Origin: Bradyrhizobium sp. B124
Lineage (GTDB): Bacteria; Pseudomonadota; Alphaproteobacteria; Rhizobiales; Xanthobacteraceae
NCBI RefSeq assembly: GCF_038967635.1
Contig: NZ_CP152413.1
Location: forward strand, 8,994,001-9,058,000
Length of the DNA stretch: 64,000 nucleotides
Reading direction: 5' to 3'
The position numbers and the translations under genes were made by a program. Positions 37,459 to 45,088 of this stretch are shown one piece after another. Under the pieces are notes generated by a model. It saw only the letters and a program-made list of their open reading frames with translations, searched no databases and was not told the DNA's origin. Positions within the stretch are counted from its first letter, which is position 1. Each line of letters starts with the position of its first letter.

Positions 37459-37671
37459 TCAGTGGCAGGGGAAAGCGTTGGAATGGCGCACATCGTGCGC
37501 GGCGTTGTGGATCACGTCGATGTGCGAGAAGCCGACCACGCCGACGATGAACAGGCCGAGCGTCATCGCCATCAGGGACTCGGCAAGCCGTCCGACCTGT
37601 CGGGCGGCGACCGGCAGATGCGTGACCTGGGATTGCATGACCTGGGTTTGCGCGGCCGGGGACTGGCTCAT
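37459..37671 (-). CDS. cbtB: Cobalt transporter subunit CbtB
   Basis: A 70-residue protein with one transmembrane segment (about residues 32-49) and a C-terminal metal-binding tail containing His50, His55, His59, His63, Cys69 and His70 (HDVRHSNAFPCH), the CbtB signature. It works with CbtA in predicted cobalt uptake. Its ATG overlaps the stop of the upstream unknown gene, which shows translational coupling. Confidence 0.92.
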   Translation of the reverse strand: MSQSPAAQTQVMQSQVTHLPVAARQVGRLAESLMAMTLGLFIVGVVGFSHIDVIHNAAHDVRHSNAFPCH

Positions 37672-38012
37672 GGTCGTTCTCCACATTCGATTTGGTCGGC
37701 TTCTAGCAGCTTTCGAGCGATGTCGCGACTGGTAAGATGCAGATTTGTTCCAAGAGGGATGCGCTTGCGCAGGATCTTGGAGCGCGCCGCGGCCCTGAAC
37801 GCGTCTTCAAACCGTGCGAAATAACCGATGCAGCCGTCCGGCGTCGGGTCGGCGCCAAGCAATGTTCGAAACGCGCCCCGATGTACCGCACAGATGGCGC
37901 CGTGCTCCGGGAGCGGAAAAACCAGGGAGGCGATGTCGGCGCGCCAGTGGGCAGCGCTGTTCGAGGCGCCGCTGCCGGTCGGAGATTGGTCAGCGCCGGA
38001 TGGTGAATTCAT
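37668..38012 (-). CDS. Small protein of unknown function coupled to cbtB
   Basis: I do not recognise this 114-residue protein. The start MNSPSGADQSPTGSG is polar and low-complexity; the middle, ASLVFPLPEHGAICAVHRGAFRTLLG, looks like a folded core with one cysteine; the C-terminus NLHLTSRDIARKLLEADQ is helical. No signal peptide or membrane segment is seen. It is supported as a gene by its place between bluB (overlap 23 bases) and cbtB (TGA/ATG overlap). It may be a regulator or metal-handling partner for cobalt uptake, but nothing shows this directly. Confidence 0.6.
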   Translation of the reverse strand: MNSPSGADQSPTGSGASNSAAHWRADIASLVFPLPEHGAICAVHRGAFRTLLGADPTPDGCIGYFARFEDAFRAAARSKILRKRIPLGTNLHLTSRDIARKLLEADQIECGERP

Positions 38013-38658
38013 CCGGACCTCGCCGCGATTCCCACTTGGCCTGCTCGAGCTCTGGACGGTCGCATTCCGCCTGGGGGTAACCGATACAGAGGTAGCCGAT
38101 GAATTTCCACGTATCGGGTATTTCCAGAATCTCGTGAACGCGGCCTGGAGTGAAGATCGAGACCCAGCCGAGCCCGATGCCTTCCGCGCGCGCAGCCAGC
38201 CACATCGAGCAGATCGCAGCCACCACGGAATATTCTGTCGTCTCCGGCATCGTCGCGCGGCCGAGACCGGAGCCGATCTGGTCGCTCTTCTCGGCGAACA
38301 CGGCGAGATGGCCGGGCGCCTCTTCAAGGCCTGAAAGTTTCAATGCGGCATATTTGGCTGCACGCTCACCGGAATAGGAACGCAGCGCGTCGGCGTTGCA
38401 GGTCTTGAAGTCCTCGATGACAGCGCGGCGCCGCGCCGCATCGTCGACAATGACGAACCGCCAGGGCTGGCTCAACCCGACCGAAGGCGAGAGGCAGGCG
38501 ATCTCGATCAGCCGCTCGATCGTACCATCAGGCAGCGGCTCGGACCGGAAGCGGCGCACGTCGCGCCGCCACACAAAAAGTTCGTGCAGTTGCCGGCGAA
38601 ACGCATCGTCGAACGAGACCATCGCGGGGCCGTTGGCGGGATCGGTCGGGTTGCTCAT
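37990..38658 (-). CDS. bluB: 5,6-dimethylbenzimidazole synthase BluB
   Basis: A 222-residue flavin enzyme of the nitroreductase fold that breaks down reduced FMN with oxygen to make 5,6-dimethylbenzimidazole, the lower ligand of cobalamin. VWRRDVRRFRSEPL binds FMN, and ACLSPSVGLSQPWRFV and GIGLGWVSIF are BluB hallmarks. Oxygen dependence fits the aerobic corrin route of the island. It overlaps cobP by 4 bases and is followed by the unknown gene and cbtBA. Confidence 0.94.
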   Translation of the reverse strand: MSNPTDPANGPAMVSFDDAFRRQLHELFVWRRDVRRFRSEPLPDGTIERLIEIACLSPSVGLSQPWRFVIVDDAARRRAVIEDFKTCNADALRSYSGERAAKYAALKLSGLEEAPGHLAVFAEKSDQIGSGLGRATMPETTEYSVVAAICSMWLAARAEGIGLGWVSIFTPGRVHEILEIPDTWKFIGYLCIGYPQAECDRPELEQAKWESRRGPDEFTIRR

Positions 38659-39158
38659 TTCAGCTTCATCGGCAGGCCCGAAACGACGAATTCGACCTCG
38701 TCCGCCGCACCGGCAATGCTCTGGTTCATGAGTCCTGCGGCGTCGCGGAAAGTCCGCGCCAGTGCGTTGTCGGGCACGATGCCGAGGCCAACCTCATTGG
38801 TGACCATGATGACCGGGCTGTGCTGGCGCGCCAGCGCGTCCGCCAGCCGCGCAACTTCCTGCGACCAATCGCGCTCCGCATGCAGCAGGTTGGACAGCCA
38901 CAGCGTCAGGCAATCGACCAGCCTTGCGCCGCCGCCATCGGTCTCGGCCAGCGCCTCCACGAGATCGAGCGGCACCTCGCGCTCGATCCAGTCGCTGCCG
39001 CGGCGCGCACGATGCTTGGCGATGCGCTCATCCATTTCCGCGTCGAGCGCCTCGGCGGTCGCAACATAGACCGGTTGACCTGGAAAGCTGCGCGCGCGCA
39101 GTTCGGCGCGGCGGCTTTTTCCGGACCGGGCTCCACCGGTGATCAGAATGACGGCCAT
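38655..39158 (-). CDS. cobP: Adenosylcobinamide kinase/guanylyltransferase CobP
   Basis: A 167-residue bifunctional enzyme that phosphorylates adenosylcobinamide and then attaches GMP, activating it for lower-ligand addition. The P-loop GGARSGKS is at residues 8-15, and VATAEALDAEMDERIAKHRARR and the LVDCLTLWLSNLL segment are typical. The start at 39158 has AGGAG 5 bases upstream; longer readings run into the divergent cobD. It is the first gene of the minus-strand operon with bluB and cbtBA. Confidence 0.95.
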   Translation of the reverse strand: MAVILITGGARSGKSRRAELRARSFPGQPVYVATAEALDAEMDERIAKHRARRGSDWIEREVPLDLVEALAETDGGGARLVDCLTLWLSNLLHAERDWSQEVARLADALARQHSPVIMVTNEVGLGIVPDNALARTFRDAAGLMNQSIAGAADEVEFVVSGLPMKLK

Positions 39159-39308
39159 ATGGACTCCTGTCGCGAACCGGTATCCGCCTCGCCTCGAAAA
39201 CGCTCTAACCACCAATCGCGGTAAAAGACAAAGCCGAAATCCGCCCCGGAGGGCTTGCACTCGGCCGACGTCTTGCGCATCAGGGGGATCGCGGTTGAGG
39301 AGAGGTGC

Positions 39309-40250
39309 GTGGGTTTTGCGGGAGCGATGGCGGTGGCGATGGCTGTGGACGCCTTGATCGGCTGGCCGGCTTGGCTGTTTGCCCGCATCGGCCATCCCGT
39401 GACCTGGCTCGGCCGGCTGATCCATCTCGTCGATACCGCCTGGAACCGGGCCTCCGATCCGCCGGCGTTTCGGCGCATCGCCGGTGTCGCGGCGGCCATC
39501 CTGGTGATCGCGCTGGCGACGGCGCTGGGTTGGGCGGTTCAGTCCACGCTCGCATCCGGATGGGTCCGCGTCGTCCTCGTCGGTGTGCTGGCGTGGCCGC
39601 TGGTGGCGCTGCGCTCGCTGCATGATCATGTCGCCGCGGTGGCACATCCGCTTGCGTCCGGCGACATCGCGGCCGCGCGTTCGGCGGTCGCGCAGATTGT
39701 CGGTCGTGATCCCGCAACGCTCGACGACGCCGGCATCGCGCGCGCGACCATCGAGAGCCTTGCCGAGAATGCATCCGACGGCATCGTGGCGCCGGTGTTC
39801 TGGGGTGCTCTGTTCGGCCTGCCGGGAATCCTTGGCTACAAGGCAATCAACACGCTGGACTCGATGATCGGCCATCGCACCGAGCGGCACGAGGCGTTCG
39901 GCTGGGCCGCCGCCCGGATCGACGATCTCGCCAATCTGATTCCGGCGCGGCTGACCGGCTTGCTGTTCGTGCTGCTTGCCCCGCGCTTCTCGCGGGCGTG
40001 GTCCTGCATGTTGCGCGATGCGCGCCGCCATCGCTCGCCGAATGCCGGCTGGCCGGAAGCTGCGATGGCCGGCGCGCTCGGTGTGCGGCTCAGCGGGCCC
40101 CGCATCTATCACGGCAGCATCGCGAACGAGCCCTGGCTGAACGAGGGGGCGCGCGATCCGGCTGCCGCTGATGTCCTCACCGGGCTGAAGCTCTATCGTT
40201 ACGCCATGATGCTGCTGGCCGCGGCGTTCGTGGCCCTGGCGCTGGCGTGA
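39309..40250 (+). CDS. cobD: Adenosylcobinamide-phosphate synthase CobD (CbiB)
   Basis: A 313-residue membrane protein with several hydrophobic segments that attaches the aminopropanol arm to adenosylcobyric acid. Family motifs are DALIGWPAWLFARIGHPVTWLG, ATIESLAENASDGIVAPVFW and GYKAINTLDSMIGH. The start is GTG at 39309, with GAGGAGAGG directly upstream; a longer TTG start at 39255 lacks a good site. It is divergent from cobP and is followed by cobC. Confidence 0.93.
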   Translation: MGFAGAMAVAMAVDALIGWPAWLFARIGHPVTWLGRLIHLVDTAWNRASDPPAFRRIAGVAAAILVIALATALGWAVQSTLASGWVRVVLVGVLAWPLVALRSLHDHVAAVAHPLASGDIAAARSAVAQIVGRDPATLDDAGIARATIESLAENASDGIVAPVFWGALFGLPGILGYKAINTLDSMIGHRTERHEAFGWAAARIDDLANLIPARLTGLLFVLLAPRFSRAWSCMLRDARRHRSPNAGWPEAAMAGALGVRLSGPRIYHGSIANEPWLNEGARDPAAADVLTGLKLYRYAMMLLAAAFVALALA

Positions 40251-40261
40251 AGGAGCGGCGC

Positions 40262-41227
40262 ATGCGTGAGCACGGCGGAAATCTCGACGTCGCCCAGCAG
40301 CGCTTCGGCGGCGCCGCGGAAGACTGGATCGACCTGTCGACGGGGATCAATCGGGTGCCGTATCCTGGCGTCGATGTCGAGCCGCGCCAATGGGGCGCGT
40401 TGCCGTCGCGATCCGAAATCGAGTCGCTGCACAACGCCGCGCGGCAGGCCTACGGGACCGACGCGCCGATCGCGGCGATGGGCGGGGCGCAGGCCGCGAT
40501 TCAGTTGCTGCCGCATCTGGCGCCGCGCGGGCGAGCCCGGATTCTTGCGCCGACCTACAATGAGTATGCGGGGATATTGTCGGCCGCCGGTTGGGACGTT
40601 GCCGAGGTGTTCGATCTTGCGGCGCTCGCAGGCGCTGATCTTGCCGTCGTCGTCAATCCGAACAACCCTGATGGACGGCGTCACGATCGGCGCGAACTGC
40701 TTGCGCTGCTGCCGCGCGTTGGCCGGGTCGTGATTGACGAGAGTTTTGCGGACGCGGTACCTGACCTGTCGCTTGCAGGAGCGGCCGGACAGCCGGGGCT
40801 CCTGATCCTGCGCTCATTCGGCAAGTTCTACGGACTTGCGGGTCTGCGGCTCGGCTTCGCGATCGGCAGCGAGCCGGATATCGCTGCGCTTGCGGCGATG
40901 GCGGGGCCATGGCCGGTATCGGGGGCCGCGATCGCAATCGGGCGGCGCGCCTTGCTCGATCGCGACTGGGCAAAGGCGACGATTGCCCGGCTCGCGGATG
41001 ATTGCCGCAGGCTCGATACGGCGGCGCGATCGCAGGGCTGGACGCTGCTCGGCGGCACGCCGCTGTTCCGTCTCTTCGACACCGGCGACGCGTTGGCCGC
41101 GCAGGAGAAGCTTGCCCGCGCGCAGATCTGGTCGCGGGTTTTCCAGCAAAAGCCGGGATGGCTGCGCTTGGGCTTGCCGGGCAGCGAGACCGACTGGTCA
41201 CGCCTTTCTGCCGCACTATCCGCTTAG
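40262..41227 (+). CDS. cobC: CobC, PLP-dependent threonine-phosphate decarboxylase-like enzyme
   Basis: A 321-residue fold-type I PLP enzyme. [14 protein letters not shown] opens the protein, [14 protein letters not shown] and [12 protein letters not shown] are cofactor motifs, and [17 protein letters not shown] holds the Schiff-base lysine (SFGK). It is thought to supply the (R)-1-amino-2-propanol phosphate arm. ATG at 40262 is preferred over GTG at 40247 because AAGGAG lies 7 bases upstream. It is convergent with cobQ, overlapping it by 4 bases. Confidence 0.92.
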   Translation: MREHGGNLDVAQQRFGGAAEDWIDLSTGINRVPYPGVDVEPRQWGALPSRSEIESLHNAARQAYGTDAPIAAMGGAQAAIQLLPHLAPRGRARILAPTYNEYAGILSAAGWDVAEVFDLAALAGADLAVVVNPNNPDGRRHDRRELLALLPRVGRVVIDESFADAVPDLSLAGAAGQPGLLILRSFGKFYGLAGLRLGFAIGSEPDIAALAAMAGPWPVSGAAIAIGRRALLDRDWAKATIARLADDCRRLDTAARSQGWTLLGGTPLFRLFDTGDALAAQEKLARAQIWSRVFQQKPGWLRLGLPGSETDWSRLSAALSA

Positions 41228-42672
41228 CGCGCCAGCGCGAGCAGGCCGTCGACATCGAGATGGGTCTCGATGTGCTCGGCAAGCGCGTCGAGCGCGCTCT
41301 CGACCCTGGCGCCGTACGGCTGATCCGCAACGGGGATATCGAGCTGCGCAAGAAACGCCTTGCGAAATCCGTCCGAGGCGAACAGGCCGTGCAGATAGCT
41401 GCCGTGAACGCGCCCATCGCTCGACATGGCACCTTCCGGCGCGCCGTCAAGCGATGCAAATGGCCGTGCGCGATCCGGCCCGTCGGTGCGCCCGATGTGG
41501 ATTTCGTAGGCGCTGATCGGTTGATGGGTCGCAGCGTGCACCGCGTTGACGCGGGTCAGCGTCTTCTGTTCGGTCATGGTCGTCGTGACATCGAGCAGCC
41601 CGAGGCCAGGCGTTTCGCCGGCGAGCCCCTCGATCCCGTCAGGATCGGCGACGCTTTGCCCAAGCATCTGGTATCCGCCGCACAGGCCGAGGATGTGGCC
41701 GCCGCGGCGATGATGCGCCAGCAGGTCGATGTCCCAGCCTTGCGCACGCAGGAAGGCAAGATCGCCGCGGGTCGATTTCGAGCCGGGCAGGATGACGAGC
41801 TTCGCGTCGCCCGGAATGGCTTCACCCGGCCGCACCATCACGAGATCGACGCCGGGTTCGAGCTTCAGCGGATCGAGGTCGTCGAAGTTAGCGATCCGCG
41901 ACAGCGCCAGAAACGCGATCTTGCACTGGCCGGGCTTGCGCGCCTCGCCGAGCCCGAGCGCATCTTCGGCAGGTAACTCACCGGCGCGAGCGAACCAGGG
42001 CAGCACGCCGAAGCCGCGCCACGCGGTCCGGGCTTCGATCAGGCGGTAGCCGTCGTCGAACAGCGTCGGATCGCCGCGGAACTTGTTGATGACAAAGCCC
42101 TGGATCATCGCAGTATCATCAGGATCGATCACAGCCTGGATGCCGACGAGCTGCGCGATCACGCCGCCGCGATCGATGTCGCCGACCAAGACTACGGGCA
42201 CGTCGGCCCTGCGCGCAAAGCCCATATTGGCGATGTCTGACTTGCGCAGATTGACCTCGGCAGGGCTGCCGGCGCCTTCGACCAGCACCAGGTCGGCGCG
42301 CGCCTTCAGGCGCCCAAAGCTCTCCAGCACCGCGCCCATCAGCGATGGCTTCATGGCGGCATATTCGCGCGCGCGTGCGGTCGCGATCCGCTTGCCGTGC
42401 ACGATGACCTGCGCGCCGACGTCGGTCTCCGGCTTCAGCAGCACCGGGTTCATGTCGGTGTGCGGCTCGACGCCGGCGGCAAGCGCCTGCAAGGCTTGCG
42501 CGCGGCCGATCTCGCCGCCGTCGACGGTCACGGCGGCGTTGTTGGACATGTTCTGCGGCTTGAACGGGAGCACGCGCAGGCCGCGCCGTCTTGCGGCACG
42601 CGCAAGGCCGGCGACGATGAGCGACTTGCCCACGTCCGAGCCGGCTCCCTGGATCATCAATGCGCGCGCCAT
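41224..42672 (-). CDS. cobQ: Cobyric acid synthase CobQ
   Basis: A 482-residue glutamine amidotransferase that amidates four side chains of adenosylcobyrinic acid a,c-diamide. The N-terminal ATP-binding domain has [20 protein letters not shown] and [14 protein letters not shown]. The C-terminal class I-type glutaminase domain has the catalytic cysteine in [12 protein letters not shown] and histidine in [11 protein letters not shown]. It is 11 bp after cobO, in the same operon. Confidence 0.96.
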   Translation of the reverse strand: MARALMIQGAGSDVGKSLIVAGLARAARRRGLRVLPFKPQNMSNNAAVTVDGGEIGRAQALQALAAGVEPHTDMNPVLLKPETDVGAQVIVHGKRIATARAREYAAMKPSLMGAVLESFGRLKARADLVLVEGAGSPAEVNLRKSDIANMGFARRADVPVVLVGDIDRGGVIAQLVGIQAVIDPDDTAMIQGFVINKFRGDPTLFDDGYRLIEARTAWRGFGVLPWFARAGELPAEDALGLGEARKPGQCKIAFLALSRIANFDDLDPLKLEPGVDLVMVRPGEAIPGDAKLVILPGSKSTRGDLAFLRAQGWDIDLLAHHRRGGHILGLCGGYQMLGQSVADPDGIEGLAGETPGLGLLDVTTTMTEQKTLTRVNAVHAATHQPISAYEIHIGRTDGPDRARPFASLDGAPEGAMSSDGRVHGSYLHGLFASDGFRKAFLAQLDIPVADQPYGARVESALDALAEHIETHLDVDGLLALAR

Positions 42673-42683
42673 GGTGATGTCTG

Positions 42684-43337
42684 TCAGAACTCGACGCCCG
42701 GCTGGGCCTTGATGCCGGACCGGAAGGGGTGCTTGACCAACGTCATCTCGGTGACGAGATCGGCGATCTCGATCAATTCGTCCTTAGCGTTGCGCCCGGT
42801 GAGCACGACATGCGTCATCGGCGGCTTCGACGTGGTCAGGAAATCGACGACATCGGCGATCGCCAGATAGTCATACCGAAGCGCGATGTTGATCTCGTCG
42901 AGCACGACCATCCGCAGGCTCGGATCCGCGATCAGCTGCTTGGCCTTTTCCCAGCCGGCTTGCGCTGCCGCGATGTCGCGGGCGCGATCCTGCGTCTCCC
43001 AGGTAAAACCTTCGCCCATCGCATGGAATTGACAGAGATCGCCGAAATGCCCGGTGAGCAGGCGGCGCTCGCCGGTATCCCAGGCGCCCTTGATGAATTG
43101 CACCACGGCGCAGGGAAAGCCGTGCGCCACGCAGCGCACGATCATGCCGAAGGCGGAGGAGGATTTTCCTTTGCCGGCGCCGGTATGAACGATGATCAAG
43201 CCCTTTTCACCGCTCTTGGTCGCCATGATCTTGTCGCGGGCGACCTTCTTTTTCGCCATTTTGGCCGCGTGGCGCGCATCCAATGAAGGGTCGGTGCCGA
43301 CGTCGCGATCTTCAGCGTCGTTTCCATCAGAAATCAT
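42684..43337 (-). CDS. cobO: Cob(I)yrinic acid a,c-diamide adenosyltransferase CobO
   Basis: A 217-residue CobA/BtuR-type adenosyltransferase that adds the upper adenosyl ligand using ATP. The P-loop is [14 protein letters not shown], with the FIKGAW and [14 protein letters not shown] signatures. ATG at 43337 has AAGGA 6 bases upstream and is preferred to 43358. It is transcribed with cobQ, away from the riboswitch-controlled operon. Confidence 0.95.
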   Translation of the reverse strand: MISDGNDAEDRDVGTDPSLDARHAAKMAKKKVARDKIMATKSGEKGLIIVHTGAGKGKSSSAFGMIVRCVAHGFPCAVVQFIKGAWDTGERRLLTGHFGDLCQFHAMGEGFTWETQDRARDIAAAQAGWEKAKQLIADPSLRMVVLDEINIALRYDYLAIADVVDFLTTSKPPMTHVVLTGRNAKDELIEIADLVTEMTLVKHPFRSGIKAQPGVEF

Positions 43338-43351
43338 CACGTTCCTTCGGC

Positions 43352-43380
43352 TTGACAAGTGCGAGGCTAGGCCGAATGGT
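43352..43380 (+). promoter_or_regulatory. Promoter ahead of the cobalamin riboswitch
   Basis: TTGACA (43352-43357), 17 bases, AATGGT (43375-43380). The -35 is perfect and the -10 weak. The implied transcription start, near 43387, is just before the first conserved bases of the riboswitch. Confidence 0.45.
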
Positions 43381-43391
43381 GACCCCGCGTT

Positions 43392-43577
43392 GGTTCCTGT
43401 CCTACGACAGGCGAAGAGGGAATGCGATAGGGCTCAGACCGCTGGGTTTGCCCAAAGCGCAGCCGCCCCCGCGACCGTGACCGGAGAGATGCCCAAGCCA
43501 CTGATTCCCTGATGGAGTCGGGAAGGTGGGCATCAAGGGAGAAATCCTACTCCGCAAGCCGGGAGACCTGCCGACGC
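43392..43577 (+). promoter_or_regulatory. Cobalamin riboswitch
   Basis: The conserved aptamer elements occur in order: GCCGCCCCCGCGACCGTGA (43462-43480), GCCACTG (43497-43503), GGGAAGG (43520-43526) and the B12 box AGCCGGGAGACCTGCC (43557-43572). Between the aptamer and the DUF1636 start, a GTTCC/GGAAC hairpin (about 43607-43619) may act in the expression platform. It should shut down the DUF1636-cobW-cobNGHIJ operon when cobalamin is plentiful. Confidence 0.93.
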
Positions 43578-43682
43578 GATGTGTTTGAGACCGGCGGACG
43601 GGGTGTTCCGCGACGGGGAACGAGCCTGTTCACGTCAGGTTCGTGTGCCTCATCGCTTCCCGCAGTCAATCCAGGAAGGGCG

Positions 43683-44057
43683 ATGAGCGTTACACTTCAT
43701 GTCTGTATCACGTGCCGCGCCGGCCAGACGCTCGCCGAAGGCGAGCTCGCGCCCGGTGCGCGCCTGCATGCCGCGCTTGTTGAGGCCGGTGTGCCCGATG
43801 ACGTCAATCTGGTTCCGGTCGAATGCCTGTCGGCCTGCAGCCAGGGCTGCTCGGTCGCGCTCAGCGCGCCGGGGCGGTGGTCCTATGTGTACGGCCGCCT
43901 GTCCGCTGATCATGCCAAGGATGTGATCGCCGGCGCCTCTGCCTATGCCGCGGCGCCTGACGGCATCGTGCCGTGGCGCAGCCGTCCCGAAATCTTCCGC
44001 AAGCAATCGCTTGCCCGCATCCCACCCATCGCCATCGTGCCGGAGGCCGCAGAATGA
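43683..44057 (+). CDS. DUF1636 family metal-binding protein
   Basis: A 124-residue protein with cysteines at 8, 11, 48, 52 and 56 (CITC, then CLSACSQGC), a spacing suited to a thioredoxin-like 2Fe-2S cluster or another metal. GRWSYVYGRLS is also typical of the family. It is the first gene after the cobalamin riboswitch, with AGGAAGGG before the ATG, and overlaps cobW by 4 bases. Family members recur next to cobW; a part in cobalt delivery or redox is likely, but its reaction is not established. Confidence 0.85.
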   Translation: MSVTLHVCITCRAGQTLAEGELAPGARLHAALVEAGVPDDVNLVPVECLSACSQGCSVALSAPGRWSYVYGRLSADHAKDVIAGASAYAAAPDGIVPWRSRPEIFRKQSLARIPPIAIVPEAAE

Positions 44058-45088
44058 TGACGCTCGCCAAGGTTCCGGTCACCGTCGTGACCGGCTTTCT
44101 CGGGTCCGGCAAGACGACGCTGATCCAGCATCTGATCCGGAATGCCAACGGCAAGAAGCTCGCGGTGCTGGTGAACGAATTCGGCAGCGAGGGCGTCGAC
44201 GGCGACATCCTGAAGTCGTGTGCGGACGCCAATTGCCCGACCGAGAATATTGTCGAGCTCGCCAATGGTTGCATCTGCTGCACTGTCGCCGACGATTTCA
44301 TCCCGGCGATGGAGCAGTTGCTCGCGCGCCCTGTGAGACCCGATCATATCGTGATCGAGACATCCGGCCTCGCGCTGCCGAAGCCGTTGCTGAAGGCGTT
44401 CGACTGGCCGGAGATCCGCTCGCGGATCACGGTCGACGGCGTGATCGCGCTGGCCGATGCGGAGGCCGTTGCCGCGGGTCGCTTTGCGCCTGACCCGGCC
44501 GCGGTGGATGCGCAGCGCGCGGCAGATGAGAATCTCGACCACGAGACGCCGCTGTCCGAAGTGTTCGAGGACCAGATCGCCTGCGCCGATATCGTATTGC
44601 TGACCAAGGCCGATCTCGCCGGAGCCGAGGGGATCAAAGCGGCCAAGGCGCTGATCTCGGCCGAGATGCCGCGCGAGGTGCCGATGTTGCCCATCGTCGA
44701 CGGCGCGATCGACGCCCGCGTGATCCTGGGCCTCGAGGCGGCGGCAGAGGATGACCTCGCGTCGCGGCCGTCCCACCATGACGGTGAGGACGAGCACGAG
44801 CACAACGACTTCAATTCAGTGGTGATCGATCTTCCGGAGATCGCGGATGTCGATGCGCTCATCGCGTCGATCAAGGGGCTGGCGCGCGAGCAGAACGTGC
44901 TGCGCGCCAAGGGCTACATCGCGGTCGAAGGCAAGCCGATGCGGTTGCTGGTGCAATCGGTTGGCGAGCGGGTCAGGCATCAGTTCGACATGCCCTGGGG
45001 CGTGCGGCCGCGGCAGTCGAAGCTCGTCGTGATCGGCGAACACGGCGATATCGATGAAGCCGCGATCAGGGCGCGACTAGGTGTCTGA
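44054..45088 (+). CDS. cobW: Cobalamin biosynthesis GTPase CobW
   Basis: A 344-residue G3E-family GTPase and metal chaperone thought to deliver cobalt to the cobaltochelatase. Walker A GFLGSGKTT (residues 14-22), the metal site CICC (73-76) inside NGCICCTVADDF, and the guanine motif LTKADL are present. A histidine-rich loop (HHDGEDEHEHND, near 236-247) precedes the C-terminal domain. Two ATGs are adjacent (44054, 44057). The stop overlaps the cobN start. Confidence 0.95.
   Translation: MMTLAKVPVTVVTGFLGSGKTTLIQHLIRNANGKKLAVLVNEFGSEGVDGDILKSCADANCPTENIVELANGCICCTVADDFIPAMEQLLARPVRPDHIVIETSGLALPKPLLKAFDWPEIRSRITVDGVIALADAEAVAAGRFAPDPAAVDAQRAADENLDHETPLSEVFEDQIACADIVLLTKADLAGAEGIKAAKALISAEMPREVPMLPIVDGAIDARVILGLEAAAEDDLASRPSHHDGEDEHEHNDFNSVVIDLPEIADVDALIASIKGLAREQNVLRAKGYIAVEGKPMRLLVQSVGERVRHQFDMPWGVRPRQSKLVVIGEHGDIDEAAIRARLGV

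Noticed and set aside
39159-39308. Possible second cobalamin riboswitch between cobP and cobD, because of ACAGGAG next to the cobP start
   Set aside because: The match is only to the first bases of a B12 box and serves as the cobP ribosome site; the other conserved aptamer elements are missing and the gap is too short.
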